Part shown: one piece after another, positions 28,308-39,900 of the stretch
Layout: every line of letters begins with the position of its first letter
Position numbering within the stretch: the stretch's first letter is position 1
Origin: Meira nashicola
Lineage: Eukaryota; Basidiomycota; Exobasidiomycetes; Exobasidiales; Brachybasidiaceae
Length of the DNA stretch: 64,000 nucleotides
Assembly: GCA_001600355.1 (NCBI GenBank)
Contig: BCJU01000001.1
Location: forward strand, 4,526,013-4,590,012
Reading direction: 5' to 3'
Translations under genes and position numbers: made by a program
The notes under the pieces: generated by a model
What the model saw: the letters and a program-made list of their open reading frames with translations, nothing else
Database searches by the model: none
Told to the model about the DNA's origin: nothing

Positions 28308-30089
28308 ATGGCCGTCTTACATCAATATGATTACATCTTTGCCATCGGTACAATGTTTGCCATGTTGGACGCATTCAACAATGGTGCAAACGATGTAGCA
28401 AACGCTTGGGCAACTTCCGTTTCTTCACGTTCCATCAGTTATAGATGGGCAATGGTTTGCGCTTTAGTGTTTGAATTATTAGGTGCTCTCACTGTAGGTG
28501 CACGTACTGCCGATACAATCAAGAACGGTATCATTCCAAATTCAGCTTTCCGTGGTAATGCAGGCGTTCAAATGTTAGCATTCACTTGTGCTTTAGCAGG
28601 TGCTTCAACTTGGGTTATGTGGTGCACACGTCACTCAGCTCACGTTTCTTCAACTTACTCTTTAATCTCAGCCGTCGCCGGTGTTGGTGTTGCTACCGTT
28701 GGTGCTCGTTCCGTTCAATGGGGTTGGAACAACGGTAAAGGTTTAGGTGCCATCTTTGCTGGTTTAGCAATGGCTCCTTTCTGTGCTGCAGGTTTCGGTG
28801 CAATCACTTTCATGTTGATCAAAGTTGTCGTTCATATGCGCAAGAACCCAGTTCCATACGCAGTTTGGACTTCTCCTTTCTTCTTCTTGATCGCAGGTAC
28901 AGTTTGTGCTCTCTCAATCGTTTACAAAGGTTCTCCAAAATTGGGTTTGGACAAAAAGCCTGCATGGTTCATCTCTGCTGCTACCGTTGGTACAGGTGCA
29001 GGTTTGTGCTTGGTTAGTGCAATCTTTTTCCTTCCATGGTTACACTGCAAAGTTATCAAGAAAGATCAATCATTACAAGCATGGGAAATCGTCAAAGGTC
29101 CTTTCTTGTGGTCTCGTCCTTACCCAGAAGGTAGTAACATTGCCAAAGTTCCTGATTACAGTGTCATTCAACACGATGTCGAACACAACGATGCAGACAC
29201 TCCAAGTGAAGATGAGAAAGACAAGATTGCCACTCTCGGTCAATTGGAAGAAGAACTTCAACCACGTAAAACTCAAAAGCAATTACAAGCTGAAGCTGAT
29301 GAACGTTTCCATGCTAAACTTCGTCAAAAGAAAGGTCCTTTGGGATGGGCAATGCGTTATTTACATGAAAACCAAATGGGTCCAGGTATGATTTACGAAA
29401 CTCACAACCTCAAAGTTTTTGTCAAACGTCTTCCTGCTTACGTCATCGTTGCTGCACTTTATGGTATGAACTATGATATCCATGCAGCACAAACAGGTAT
29501 CGAAGGTACACCTGAAGGAGCAAGAATGGAACGTGTTTACGCTCACGCAACAAAATACCCAAATGAAGTCGAACACACATACTCATTCATCCAATTGATC
29601 ACTGCTTGCACTGCTTCTTTCGCTCACGGTGCAAATGATATCGGTAACGCTGTCGCTCCTTGGGCAGTCATTTACTCTGCTTGGCATACAGGTGATGCAG
29701 CTGCATCTAAATTACCTGTAGATCTATGGCAAATCGCAGTCTTGGCTCTCGTTTTAGTTCTCGGTTTCGTTACTTACGGTTACAACATCATGCGTGTTAT
29801 GGGTAACAAACTTACATACCACTCACCTTCTCGTGGTACATCAATGGAATTGGGTGCAGCAATCACAATTTTAATCTTCTCTCAATACAAATTACCAGTT
29901 TCAACTTCAATGTGCATCACAGGTGCAACTGTCGGTGTTGGTTTGATGAACGGTACACATAAAGCAGTTAATTGGCAACGAGTTGGCCTTTTGTTCCTCT
30001 CTTGGGTTGTCACAATCCCAATCGCCGGTTTATTGGCTGGTCTTCCAATGGCCATCATCCTCAATGCTCCAAGATTCGGATTGGTTTAA
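28308..30089 (+). CDS. PHO89: Sodium/phosphate symporter, PiT (Pho4) family
   Basis: 593 residues, close to yeast Pho89 (574) and Neurospora PHO-4. Both copies of the PiT signature are present: NNGANDVANAWATS at about residue 24 and FAHGANDIGNAVAPWA at about residue 440, each in a membrane-spanning half. They are separated by a large charged cytosolic loop (about 260-355, rich in DEKDK and RKTQKQLQ). The protein imports inorganic phosphate with Na+ at the plasma membrane and is normally induced by phosphate starvation and alkaline pH. Codon usage differs visibly from the neighbours, with many more C-ending codons (TTC, GTC, ATC), as expected for a strongly expressed gene. Intronless. Confidence 0.95.
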   Translation: MAVLHQYDYIFAIGTMFAMLDAFNNGANDVANAWATSVSSRSISYRWAMVCALVFELLGALTVGARTADTIKNGIIPNSAFRGNAGVQMLAFTCALAGASTWVMWCTRHSAHVSSTYSLISAVAGVGVATVGARSVQWGWNNGKGLGAIFAGLAMAPFCAAGFGAITFMLIKVVVHMRKNPVPYAVWTSPFFFLIAGTVCALSIVYKGSPKLGLDKKPAWFISAATVGTGAGLCLVSAIFFLPWLHCKVIKKDQSLQAWEIVKGPFLWSRPYPEGSNIAKVPDYSVIQHDVEHNDADTPSEDEKDKIATLGQLEEELQPRKTQKQLQAEADERFHAKLRQKKGPLGWAMRYLHENQMGPGMIYETHNLKVFVKRLPAYVIVAALYGMNYDIHAAQTGIEGTPEGARMERVYAHATKYPNEVEHTYSFIQLITACTASFAHGANDIGNAVAPWAVIYSAWHTGDAAASKLPVDLWQIAVLALVLVLGFVTYGYNIMRVMGNKLTYHSPSRGTSMELGAAITILIFSQYKLPVSTSMCITGATVGVGLMNGTHKAVNWQRVGLLFLSWVVTIPIAGLLAGLPMAIILNAPRFGLV

Positions 30090-31236
30090 ACAAAAGATGC
30101 TTTTTTGCTCAAAGTCATGCTGTCCTATTCATCTTTTTCTCGACTACAATTGTACATAAATATTTATGATTCTATAGATATCTTTCTTTTTCAATGGGCC
30201 TTGCTACTTTATATCAATACACATCTATTCTCGCAATATCAGTGCCTTATTTTTATGATTATAACACCTGCTTAGTAAGTCATTTGCTTCGGCCCATCTT
30301 CGGTGGATTTATAAGGATGATGGACTTGGCGAGAAATATCCATCCTTACATTGACTATCCGCTTTCCATCTATAGCCGAGTAAAACAGAAAAAAGAAAAT
30401 TTTTGTTGGTTAAAATTGACAATTTCACCGAACCAGCACCTGCATATACGTGCGTATTCGGCGAAAAAAGAAGCCCTTTCTCTCTCTTTATGCTTCCTGT
30501 CCAGATTCGTTTCCATTCCCGCTAAACAATAAAAATATGTCATAGAAAAAACGTTGGTACAATTACAGTCTCTTAACCCTTGTCCAACGCGTCTAATTCT
30601 TCTTCCGTGCGAAAAGTGGAGCTTATATTGCGTAAATTTAAATTTGTCATCGGAAAATTTAAATCGAAAAAAAGTTTCTTATTCATAGTAAACAAAAACC
30701 TTCTTTTATCTGGTCGAAATTGAAAAGCATGGGATCAGTATTTTATTCGCATATATACTTATCTTCAAATTTACCCAAGAAAATGTGGCTTAAAGAACGG
30801 CGTTTTAGCTGTTAAGAATATATATGGTGACATTTCTAATTTCCTTGCTTGCGAAGGGTAATAGTTGCCGGAAGTATCGGTAGATTTTAAAATGTATGTA
30901 TGTATGCAATCTAGAAAATGTGCCGAGAAATTTGAACGGTAGAAAGAATCTTTTATCTTTTTTTTCTTAGTGTCCGGATAAAGGTGAGGCCGTCATAGCG
31001 AAGGGCTGGCTAATCGAGGTGGAGCAAGTCGTTTGTTTTGCACTGCGGTTCTTCGGTAAGATATCCCGCACAACAACAGACCTATGAGACAATCGGGTAA
31101 AGGAGGGATTGCTTCACATGAGTCCTTGCAAAAGAAATCTTTCCGTTCGTCCCTTAAATTTTGTTTGCCCCATAAACATTTCGGATTCACCCCACCATCA
31201 CTTCCCCATACCCCTCTACAGGTAAAGAAAGAAAAG
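30090..31236. other. Intergenic region upstream of the DHA1 transporter
   Basis: No convincing gene. It contains A/T-rich stretches and a short GTATGTATGTATGC run near 30895. The frame starting with ATG at 31084 runs into the transporter but is treated as 5' UTR. Confidence 0.5.
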
Positions 31237-33171
31237 ATGGTGTTGAAACAAACTTCAATTCACGCAAATTTCTTTCCACACGGAGAAAGATATTCAACAA
31301 CAGATGTGAATGCAAACGAACAAAGTAATGATGAATCAGTCACCCATGATGGATTCTCTACAGGTGCGAACACGCCCGCTGTTGGCACTACACCATCAGC
31401 TTCAAGAAGAGCTTCTTTGAAAAACAAAGAAAGTTTCAAATTCAAAGATGGTAAAGAACAAGAACCAGCAACGAAATCATTCTTGCAAAAGATCGGATTA
31501 CAAAAAGCAAATTCAGATCCAATCGATCTTCAAATTTCATCCCATGAAAAAGATAATATCATTTTGGTAGATTGGGACGGAGAAAATGATCCTGCAAACC
31601 CAATGAACTGGTCTGCCAAAAAGAAGAATTTAACCACAGGTATGCTGTGTATGATGTGTCTTTTCATCGGTTTAGCAACTGCAGGTTATTCTTCTGGTAT
31701 CACACAAATGTGTCAAGAATTGGGCTGTTCCAACGAAATCGGTCAAGTTGGCTTATTCTTGTTCAATGCTGCATTCTCCATTGTCCCACTTTTCTTGGGT
31801 CCTCTATCAGAATTTGTTGGTGCACAACCAGTCTATTTGATCTGTTATGCAGGTTTCGTCATCTTTTTCATTCCATTGGCTCTTGCCAAGAATATCGGTA
31901 CTGTTTTGGTTTCACGTTTCTTATTGGGTTGTTTCGGTGCCGCTGGAACTACAATTATTCCCGGTACTTTAGCTTCAATCTGGAAAACTGAAGAACGTGG
32001 TAACAAAGTCGCTCTTTTCAGTCTTGTGGCCGTTTTGGGTACCGTTGGTGCACCTTTATACAACGGTTTTATCGCTCAACAAAAAGGATGGCGTTGGATC
32101 GAATGGGTTCAATTGATCGTCAATGGTGCAGTTTTGATAATCGAATTAATCTTTTTGCGTGAAACAAGAGGAAGTGTGATCTTGACACGAAAGGCAAGAA
32201 ATTTACGCAAACAAACTGGTGATATGCGTTTCCGTGCTGCTGCCGAATTGGAGACACCTTCAATCAAAGCATTATTGCATGCTTCTACCACTCGTGCAGC
32301 TATCCTCTTGGTTCGTGAACCAGTTGTACTCTTTTTCAGTCTTTGGTTGGCATACGAATGGGCATTAATCTTTGCCTTGTTCGCAGGTATCCCTCTCGTA
32401 TTTCAAGGTTTGCATGGTTGGGGTGAAGGTGTTGGTGGTTTAGCATACATTTCACCAATCTTGGGTACATTCTTTGCTTGGGGTGTCAATTTCCATGCAA
32501 CTACCCTTTACGATCGTGCTCGTGAACGTAACGGAGGCGTTCCTGTTCCTGAAGCAAGATTATATTACGCCACAGTTGGTGCTTTAATGAGTACCGCTGG
32601 TATGTTCATTTTCGCATTCACAAGTTATCGTCACGTTCATTGGATCGGTCCAGAAATTGGTTTATTCTTCCTGATCGCAGGTGTTTTCTTTGTTTTTGAT
32701 GCCGTTCAAAATTACTTGAGTGATTTCTATGGATCAGAGTATGCATCTTCTGCTATTTCCGCTCAAGGTTTCGTTCGTAATATGATGGCAGCCTCTTTCC
32801 CTTTATTCACAACGCAAATGTTCAACAATCTTACAATTCCTTATGCAGGTTTATTGTTAGCTTGTTTATTGGCTTTAGCTTGTCCACTTCCTTTCATCTT
32901 TATTCGTTATGGTGAACGTATTCGTGCAAGTAGCAGATATGCAGTTTCCGATGAAGCTGCAATGAAAGCAACTGAAGAAAAAATTGAAGCAGGTCAATCA
33001 AAAGATCTTGCCAATAAACAATCACAAAAGAGTGATATCGAAAGAGGAATGCAAGGACCTGTTATGGGAGCACGTCGTAGTCGTAAAGCTGCTTCTCGAT
33101 CAAACAGTGTAAATGCTGTACCTTCTGCTCAACCTGCTCAAGAAGTGGAAAGTGAAGTACTAAAACAATAA
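31237..33171 (+). CDS. DHA1-type MFS drug or polyamine exporter
   Basis: The ATG at 31237 (AAAAGATGG context) is chosen, giving 644 residues; an in-frame ATG at 31084 would add 51 atypical residues. A long hydrophilic N terminus ends in the family-typical DWDGENDPANPMNWS, followed by about 12 helices with GPLSEFVGAQPVY (motif A region) and GTVGAPLYNGFIAQQKGWRW (motif C and loop). These mark the fungal DHA1 H+ antiporters such as Tpo1 and Flu1, which export polyamines, azoles and other drugs at the plasma membrane. The C-terminal tail is charged and Ser-rich (GARRSRKAASRSNS), a plausible phosphorylation region. Substrate unknown. Codon use resembles that of PHO89, suggesting strong expression. 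Confidence 0.9.
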   Translation: MVLKQTSIHANFFPHGERYSTTDVNANEQSNDESVTHDGFSTGANTPAVGTTPSASRRASLKNKESFKFKDGKEQEPATKSFLQKIGLQKANSDPIDLQISSHEKDNIILVDWDGENDPANPMNWSAKKKNLTTGMLCMMCLFIGLATAGYSSGITQMCQELGCSNEIGQVGLFLFNAAFSIVPLFLGPLSEFVGAQPVYLICYAGFVIFFIPLALAKNIGTVLVSRFLLGCFGAAGTTIIPGTLASIWKTEERGNKVALFSLVAVLGTVGAPLYNGFIAQQKGWRWIEWVQLIVNGAVLIIELIFLRETRGSVILTRKARNLRKQTGDMRFRAAAELETPSIKALLHASTTRAAILLVREPVVLFFSLWLAYEWALIFALFAGIPLVFQGLHGWGEGVGGLAYISPILGTFFAWGVNFHATTLYDRARERNGGVPVPEARLYYATVGALMSTAGMFIFAFTSYRHVHWIGPEIGLFFLIAGVFFVFDAVQNYLSDFYGSEYASSAISAQGFVRNMMAASFPLFTTQMFNNLTIPYAGLLLACLLALACPLPFIFIRYGERIRASSRYAVSDEAAMKATEEKIEAGQSKDLANKQSQKSDIERGMQGPVMGARRSRKAASRSNSVNAVPSAQPAQEVESEVLKQ

Positions 33172-33304
33172 ATACACATCATTATCTCCGCGTTTAAATC
33201 CATGGTCGATTGCTATACGCGTCCTACACTAGTCAGGCAGACAGGCATAGACGATAAGCTCGATAAACGGCGTTAAGGCCGCATTCAAAAATAAAAAAGC
33301 ACAT

Positions 33305-33314
33305 GCATACATTC
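33305..33314 (-). repeat. GAATGTATGC element, copy 7
   Basis: Exact copy on the minus strand, 67 bp upstream of the small Cys-rich frame at 33381. Confidence 0.5.
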
Positions 33315-33380
33315 ACGTCAATTCTTGTACTTTTAATCATCTGTTCTCTGCAATCATAATATTCCACCGTTAAAGAAAAC

Positions 33381-33629
33381 ATGACTGATCAAATCGAATT
33401 CGTCAGACCTAGTACACCTCAACCTGCTTTCTACATAGAAGCAGGTAGAGAGAACAGGTATGATACAGAATTACGTCAAACAAAGACATATATGGACAAC
33501 AAGAAAGAAGCTTGTTGTTGTTTGGTTAGGGAACAAGATGAAAGCAGCAAGGAACCAGTCAAGCATGTGGAATGTCATTGTTCGGAAAAAGTCAATGGAG
33601 TGTCGGTACAATGTCATGATCAATCTTGA
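33381..33629 (+). CDS. Small Cys-rich hypothetical protein
   Basis: 82 residues from an ATG in good context (GAAAACATG). There is no signal peptide or membrane helix. The second half is cysteine-rich: CCC at about residues 46-48, then VECHC and VQCH near the C terminus, giving six Cys and three His that could bind metal or form disulfides. The first half is polar with Pro (PSTPQPAFYI). No family is recognised, though the cysteine clusters are loosely metallothionein-like. It ends 38 bp from the end of the convergent beta-glucosidase gene. The frame may be real, but there is no homology support. Confidence 0.42.
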   Translation: MTDQIEFVRPSTPQPAFYIEAGRENRYDTELRQTKTYMDNKKEACCCLVREQDESSKEPVKHVECHCSEKVNGVSVQCHDQS

Positions 33630-33666
33630 TCATATTTGAAAATGGGTATAGTCGTGTGGCGGTCAA

Positions 33667-36162
33667 TCAAAACGAAAAGCGAGCTTGCGACTTCTTGTCC
33701 CAATCTGTGGCACCTTGTGGACCGGTATAAAAAGTAAATTCTCCAGATGGTATACGCCAACGCTGATGAACGGTATCCCAAATGCTAATATCTTTTCGAC
33801 GAATAGAAAAGGTAACCTTGACACTTTCACCTGACCCAATCTCCCTCTTGTGAAAACCGCGAAGGAGATGGGATGCGACCATGCCAATGCTGCCTTTCGG
33901 GAAGGAAACATAGAGTTGTACTACTTCTGATGCCTTCACTTTTCCAGTATTGCTTACAGTAACACTTGCTTCAAGAACAGTATCGTATAAAGAATCGCCT
34001 TGGACTTTCTGATTAGGCTCAAATGCTTCATTGGTGGTAAATTCTTTCTCTTTGTCAGGATAGAATGCCTTGTGGACTTCAAAGGATGCATAAGAAAAGC
34101 TAGAATATGAAAGTCCATGTCCGAATGGATATCTGGGCGTGATACCTTTAGAGTCGAACCATTTCCAATCGATCAAAATGCCTTCGGAGAAAGGAATTCT
34201 TGGATCCGTTGTAAGATGTTGATCAGATATCGAATTGGGCAACCAATCGTTCAAATTTTTACCAATCACAAAAGGTAATCTACCCGAAGGAGATCCATCA
34301 CCAAACAATATTGGAGCAAGACTTGTACCGCTCTCTTGACCTGGATAATAGGCAAACAAGACAGACGTCACATTAGGATGATCAATCCATTCTTCCATCA
34401 AGACGGGCGCTGGTGTATGAAGGACGACAATCGTATGTTTGTTGACAGCTGCTACTCGTTTGATCAAATCATCGGCATGTTCGCGTAGATGCAAGTCACT
34501 ACGATCTTCCGTTTCTTTTGCTCTAGCATTACCAAAAACGATTGCAACGTCTGCCGTTTTGGCTAGATCAACCGCATGCGAAGCACGATCAGAAGTATGT
34601 ATGGAAAAATGTTCGCCTCGAGAACTTTGAATTTTTATTTGAGGCGAATCTTTCACATATGAAGTGATCGCATCCAAAGGATTGATAATGTATGGAGGAT
34701 AAGCAAATGCTGATCCTTGACCATCCGTTTGTGTTCCTTGATCATGCAAAGTATCGTCACATTCATTATTTGGATTGCACGATCTTCCTTGATCTGTAGA
34801 GCCGTGAGCATCACTACCGAGAATTGCAATCGTTGCTTTCATATCATTCAACTTTGATTTATTCAAAGGCAAAACGTTTCCTTCATTTTTTACCATTGTG
34901 ATTGATTCACTCCCAATTTTGCGAATGATTCGGAAATGGTCTCTTTGCACCTTACTACCAAGTTCGTTCGATGTAGGTGTATCTACGATGCCGTATGCGT
35001 TATGAATTTTTGGTGTGATAAAATTGTCAAATTTGGAAGTATATTGGAAGCGTAAAATTGGAGTCAAGATACGCTTGATCATATCATCAATTCGATCAAT
35101 TTTCACTTTTCCTGAATTGACTGCATCTTTTAATTTTTCACCATGAGCACCTCTATAATTTGGATAAATTCCAAATTGACCTTCTCCAGGCATCAAGAGA
35201 TCCAAACCATTATTTGTTGCTTCTTCATTGGAGTATGCTGCACCATAATCGCTTACAACATTGCCGCGAAAGTTTAGCTCATGTTTCAGCAAGCGATTAA
35301 GTGATGCATCATTTTGGCATTGCTGTGTTTCATTGACACGGTTATAAGAACACATGATCTGACCTGTTCCTGCTCTTGAAGCTTCTGCGAAAGACCAAAG
35401 ATATAATTGATGCATTGTAAAATCATCAATATCAGACGAATATGATTTTTGTGTTTGGGGCAAAAGTGTTTTCATATTTCTATGAGTTTCTTGTTCATAT
35501 CCGATAAAATGTTTTGTACAAGCTACGACATTTGCATCTTCTTGAATCGCTTTAATAATTTTTGATCCCAAAACCCCTGTCAAATATTCATCAGCACCTG
35601 AAGATTCCCAAAATCTTCCACCAAGAGGAGATCTACCCAAAGGACCACCTGCAACAGGAGCAAAAACGAAATTGACTCCTGAATCATGAAATTCTTGACC
35701 TAAAGCTAAACCATGTTGAGAAGCTAAGTTTGGATTCCATGTTGCAGCTAAAGTGATCGGAGATGCGAATTGTGAAACATTATAAGTTATTGAAATTCCC
35801 GTTGGACCGTCTGATAAACAAAAAGATGGAATACCTAATCTAGGAACGCTACCGGTCATACCCGTACAATATTCTTGAGCAATTCCTGTCGTCAAATTCA
35901 CCTTTTCCTCCAAAGTCATCATTCCGATCAACTTTTTCGCTTCACTTTCCGCTTCTGACCAAGTCGAATAACCACCACCTTGACGATGACCTTGATCTGC
36001 ATCAGATTGACGTTTGGATGGGTTCATTTCATTATTTGAAGGAGGTTTTATGTTCCTTTCTTGTAAAGTAGCGCCCAATTGCAAATCAGCAGTTCTTGCA
36101 ATAACAAAGTATATGCAGCTGATAAAGACCAGAAGCTTTTCAAAAAAGTTGCATGAGTACAT
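33667..36162 (-). CDS. Secreted GH3 beta-glucosidase
   Basis: 831 residues, intronless, with an N-terminal hydrophobic signal (FFEKLLVFISCIYFVIA) and a KR pair at about residues 49-50 that may be a Kex2 site. The GH3 N-terminal barrel shows LGIPSFCLSDGPTGI, KHFIGYEQETHR and the nucleophile Asp305 in VVSDYGAAYS (most fungal enzymes have SDW). The C-terminal alpha/beta domain has NEGNVLPLNKS, and the fibronectin-III-like end has SEVVQLYVSFP. These enzymes release glucose from cellobiose and other beta-glucosides. The size is typical of fungal GH3 enzymes. About eight NxS/T sites fit a secreted glycoprotein. Confidence 0.93.
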   Translation of the reverse strand: MYSCNFFEKLLVFISCIYFVIARTADLQLGATLQERNIKPPSNNEMNPSKRQSDADQGHRQGGGYSTWSEAESEAKKLIGMMTLEEKVNLTTGIAQEYCTGMTGSVPRLGIPSFCLSDGPTGISITYNVSQFASPITLAATWNPNLASQHGLALGQEFHDSGVNFVFAPVAGGPLGRSPLGGRFWESSGADEYLTGVLGSKIIKAIQEDANVVACTKHFIGYEQETHRNMKTLLPQTQKSYSSDIDDFTMHQLYLWSFAEASRAGTGQIMCSYNRVNETQQCQNDASLNRLLKHELNFRGNVVSDYGAAYSNEEATNNGLDLLMPGEGQFGIYPNYRGAHGEKLKDAVNSGKVKIDRIDDMIKRILTPILRFQYTSKFDNFITPKIHNAYGIVDTPTSNELGSKVQRDHFRIIRKIGSESITMVKNEGNVLPLNKSKLNDMKATIAILGSDAHGSTDQGRSCNPNNECDDTLHDQGTQTDGQGSAFAYPPYIINPLDAITSYVKDSPQIKIQSSRGEHFSIHTSDRASHAVDLAKTADVAIVFGNARAKETEDRSDLHLREHADDLIKRVAAVNKHTIVVLHTPAPVLMEEWIDHPNVTSVLFAYYPGQESGTSLAPILFGDGSPSGRLPFVIGKNLNDWLPNSISDQHLTTDPRIPFSEGILIDWKWFDSKGITPRYPFGHGLSYSSFSYASFEVHKAFYPDKEKEFTTNEAFEPNQKVQGDSLYDTVLEASVTVSNTGKVKASEVVQLYVSFPKGSIGMVASHLLRGFHKREIGSGESVKVTFSIRRKDISIWDTVHQRWRIPSGEFTFYTGPQGATDWDKKSQARFSF

Positions 36163-36965
36163 CTCGATTTATTATTGTTACTCAGATGGATGCGAGACAA
36201 AGAGTTGTTGAAGATCGAGTTGCTCAATAGAACACATCTTCATTTATTGATACCTTCTTTATTCATCATTCATTGTACATAAACAAGGAGCGGTGCGCCG
36301 GTGCCTGAATGAATGCACAGCATAATTATATCAGAATCGTACACCTAATCGAACTTTGACTCCGGAGCTCCTTTTACCATTTTACTGAAATGCGCGGTTA
36401 TTTCACTCATCCGAAATTAGGTACAAGTACCTCAAGTCAAACATTATGAGGATATCCGTATTTTAGCCTGTTTATCCCAATTTGTCGCACGAAAATGAAG
36501 TCTTTGTGAACATGCGTACGATGATTGCATTTGCTCAGGTACGTGGAGAATTGTTTCAGCTTTGATCTGAAACGCAGCACATCGAAGCATTGGTTGCTTA
36601 ACGGTCATCACTATTTGTATATAATAAACACACACACACACAAATGAGACAGTATATGATTACATTGCATAAGTATGTGCACAATCTAGCTATATAAGAA
36701 AAAAGTTGAATGGAGCACGTTATAATAAATAAAAAGAAGATGTTCGGATCAAAAGACAAATACGAAAGATGACGAAGAATGAAAGTGACATTCTTTTTCG
36801 ATCGTACAGAGAAACGCATGTAAAGAGAATTGTGTGCTGAAAAAAGAAAAGAAAAAGTGTACAAGGCAGCGAGAGATAAAGAAAGGAGAATAAGAAAAAG
36901 CATGAAAAAGAACTGATGTACAATTAAAATGGTGTAGATGTTGTTGTTTTGACAGATTGTGATCT
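36163..36965. other. Intergenic region between beta-glucosidase and histidine kinase
   Basis: No gene. It has a (CA)7 microsatellite at 36629-36642 and the 15-mer CTGAATGAATGCACA at 36305-36319, which recurs at 49477-49491. The frames at 36598-37006 on the minus strand have poor composition. Confidence 0.55.
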
Positions 36966-39900
36966 TCAATTCTCAGGCAATCGTTTCGCCTGGGCTTCTT
37001 GCACAACTTGTCGCATCGTGCTCAATAAATCTCGACTCTTTAACGGCTTACTACAATATCCGTCCATTCCAGCGGCAATGCATCTTTCTCGATCTCCCAA
37101 CATGGCATGAGCGGTTAAAGCGATAATTGGAACACGTTGAATCGATCCTTGTTGAGCGCTTAACTCTTTCTCAAATTCACGTATCAATCGAGTTGCTTCA
37201 ATACCACCCATAACCGGCATACTAACGTCCATTAAAACGACGTCATAATTACGTTCACGAACCTTCTGTAGTGCCAATTCACCATTATCAACGACTTCGA
37301 CTCGATGTCCTTGATTGGTCAAGATCTTGCGTGCAAGTTTTTGGTTGACCAAATTATCTTCGGCAAGCAGAATATCGTAAACGATCTCATTTTGACCTTC
37401 GGTTGGAACACTTGCTGAACTTTCGAGAGATGGTAATAGTGCATAATACAAATCACATAATTCAGTAGGTGTGTTGATATAACTTGAGATACCATAATCC
37501 AAACATTGAGTAAGGTTGAGCACAAGTGGTTTCGGCGAGACGAGATTGATTGGGATGTATCGTAGATGGTCCAAGCTACGAATATCTTCAACGATTGACA
37601 AACTATCGGCAACGATTGCATCAATTCTTCCGATTCGTCTCCTTTGAGCAGATGCCTCTTCGATCGAATGAACTGCTGTAACGCGCAAGCCGAGTTCTTC
37701 CAATTTGTCACGAATACCAGTTTGATCGTGCAATGTATCAAGATAGAATACAGTACGACCTTGATATGGTCGCATCTTGTCTCGAACTTGAACAGTATCA
37801 AATCCATCATCCAATTTGACAAGCATAGTGAAGAAGAAATCACTACCTTCACCATATCGACTTCGTACCCACAAATCACCACCCATCAAATTCACAAGTC
37901 GACGTGAGATCGATAATCCAAGACCAGTACCACCGTATTTGCGAGTCGTACTTCCGTCTGCTTGACAGAAAGTATCAAAGATCACGTCTAGCTTATCTTG
38001 TTTAATACCGATACCACTATCACTTGCACAAAATTCCAACATGGCTTGTGAAGGTGATGCCATTGCTTTCAATGCGCATTTCAACGTAACCCTTCCGCCT
38101 GCTTCAGTAAACTTGATAGCATTTCCTATCAAATTTGTAATAATTTGCTTGAGACGCAAAGCATCTCCTACTAAAGGGTCAGGGCAATCTGGTGCAACTT
38201 CATACAACAGATTGAGCCTCTTTTGAGTAGCACGAACAGACAATGTCTTCAAAACGCTAAATACGATTCCTCGAAGTGAGAATGGGATCTCTTCAACGTT
38301 CATACGTCCTGCTTCAATCTTGGAAATATCCAAGATATCATCAATAATCGCTAATAAGTTTCCTGCAAGAGTGCTGACTGTGACCAAGTTTTCACGTTGA
38401 GATCGAGACAACTCTGTTTCCAAAGTCAATGCAGTCATACCGATGATACCATTCATCGGTGTTCGAATTTCGTGAGACATGTTTGCCAAGAATTCGGATT
38501 TACTCCTGTTTGCCAATTCGGCTGCCTCTCTTGCGGCAGTATTCTTTTGAATCGAATCACGAAGACTGTACACCATTTGATTGATCTTGGTTTTGAGAGA
38601 GTCCATTTCACCAGATGCTTCAACAGTAACGAATCTGGTAAAGTCACCATCAGTAGCAGCGGCAGTAATTTGTGCAAATGCACGCACTTGGGATGTTAGA
38701 TTGTTGGCCATAATATTGACATTATCGGTAATTTCGCCCCAAATTCCTTCGACGTCCTTCTTTTGAGCTTGAACACCTAATTTACCTTCTGTTCCCACCT
38801 CGCGAGCTACACGAGTCACTTCAGAGGCAAAGAAGCTTAGTTGGTCAATCATATTGTTGATCGTATTGACCAAATCCAACATCTCTCCAGAGACGTGAAT
38901 TGTGACCTTCTGTGTCAAGTCACCACGAGCGACAGCTGTTGTTGCATAAGCAATCGTACGCACTTGCAACGTTAGATTGGCAGCCATTGTGTTTACGGAA
39001 TCAGTTAAATCTTTCCAAGTACCACCAACTCCCAAAACATTTGCTCTTCCTCCCAATTTACCTTCTGTACCGACTTCCTTGGCAACTCGCGTGACTTCTG
39101 TGGAGAATGTACGCAATGATTCCACCATGTTATTCACTGTCAATTTCAAATCCAAAAATTCACCGCGAACTTCAACATTGATTGTTTTGGATAGATCACC
39201 ACGTGCTACAGCCGTTGTAACAGTTGCAATGGAACGCACTTGGGTTGTCAGATTGCTTGCCATCATATTGACACGTTCAGTGAGAACTTGCCATTGACCT
39301 TTAACACCTGCAACATTCGCTTGTCCTCCTAGTCTACCTTCTGTTCCTACTTCTACTGATACACGAATAATTTCATCGGACAACGTCTTCAATTGCCGAA
39401 CCATATTATTGACTGTCATTTTTAGATCGAGTATTTCACCCTTGACGTCAACAGTGATGAATTCCGTCAACACACCTTCGGCGACACATTTCGTAACACG
39501 TGCAATTTCTCGCACTTGCGATGTTAGATTATCGGCCATCTTGTTCACATTATCGGTTAAATTCTTCCATGTTCCTTTTACGTTCGGTACAACGGCTTGA
39601 CCGCCCAATTTTCCGTGCGTTCCTACTTCCATAGACATTCGCACCACTTCACTAGCAAAGATTCGTAATTGTCCCACCATGGAATTAACGGTATCCTTTA
39701 ATTGTGCCATCTCACCTTCCGCTTCGATATCAATTGTTTTTGTTAGGTCACCTTTTGCTACAGCAGTTGTCACCATACCGATAGAACGTACTTGTTCAGT
39801 AAGGTTGGAACACATTCTGTTCACATTGATCGTCAATTCTTCCCAAACACCCTGTACACCAGGTACATCGGCTTGTCCACCCAATTGACCTTGACTTCCT

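Noticed and set aside
36629..36642. CA repeat and other microsatellites (30895, 61752) as functional elements
   Set aside because: Short simple repeats in spacer with no sign of function.
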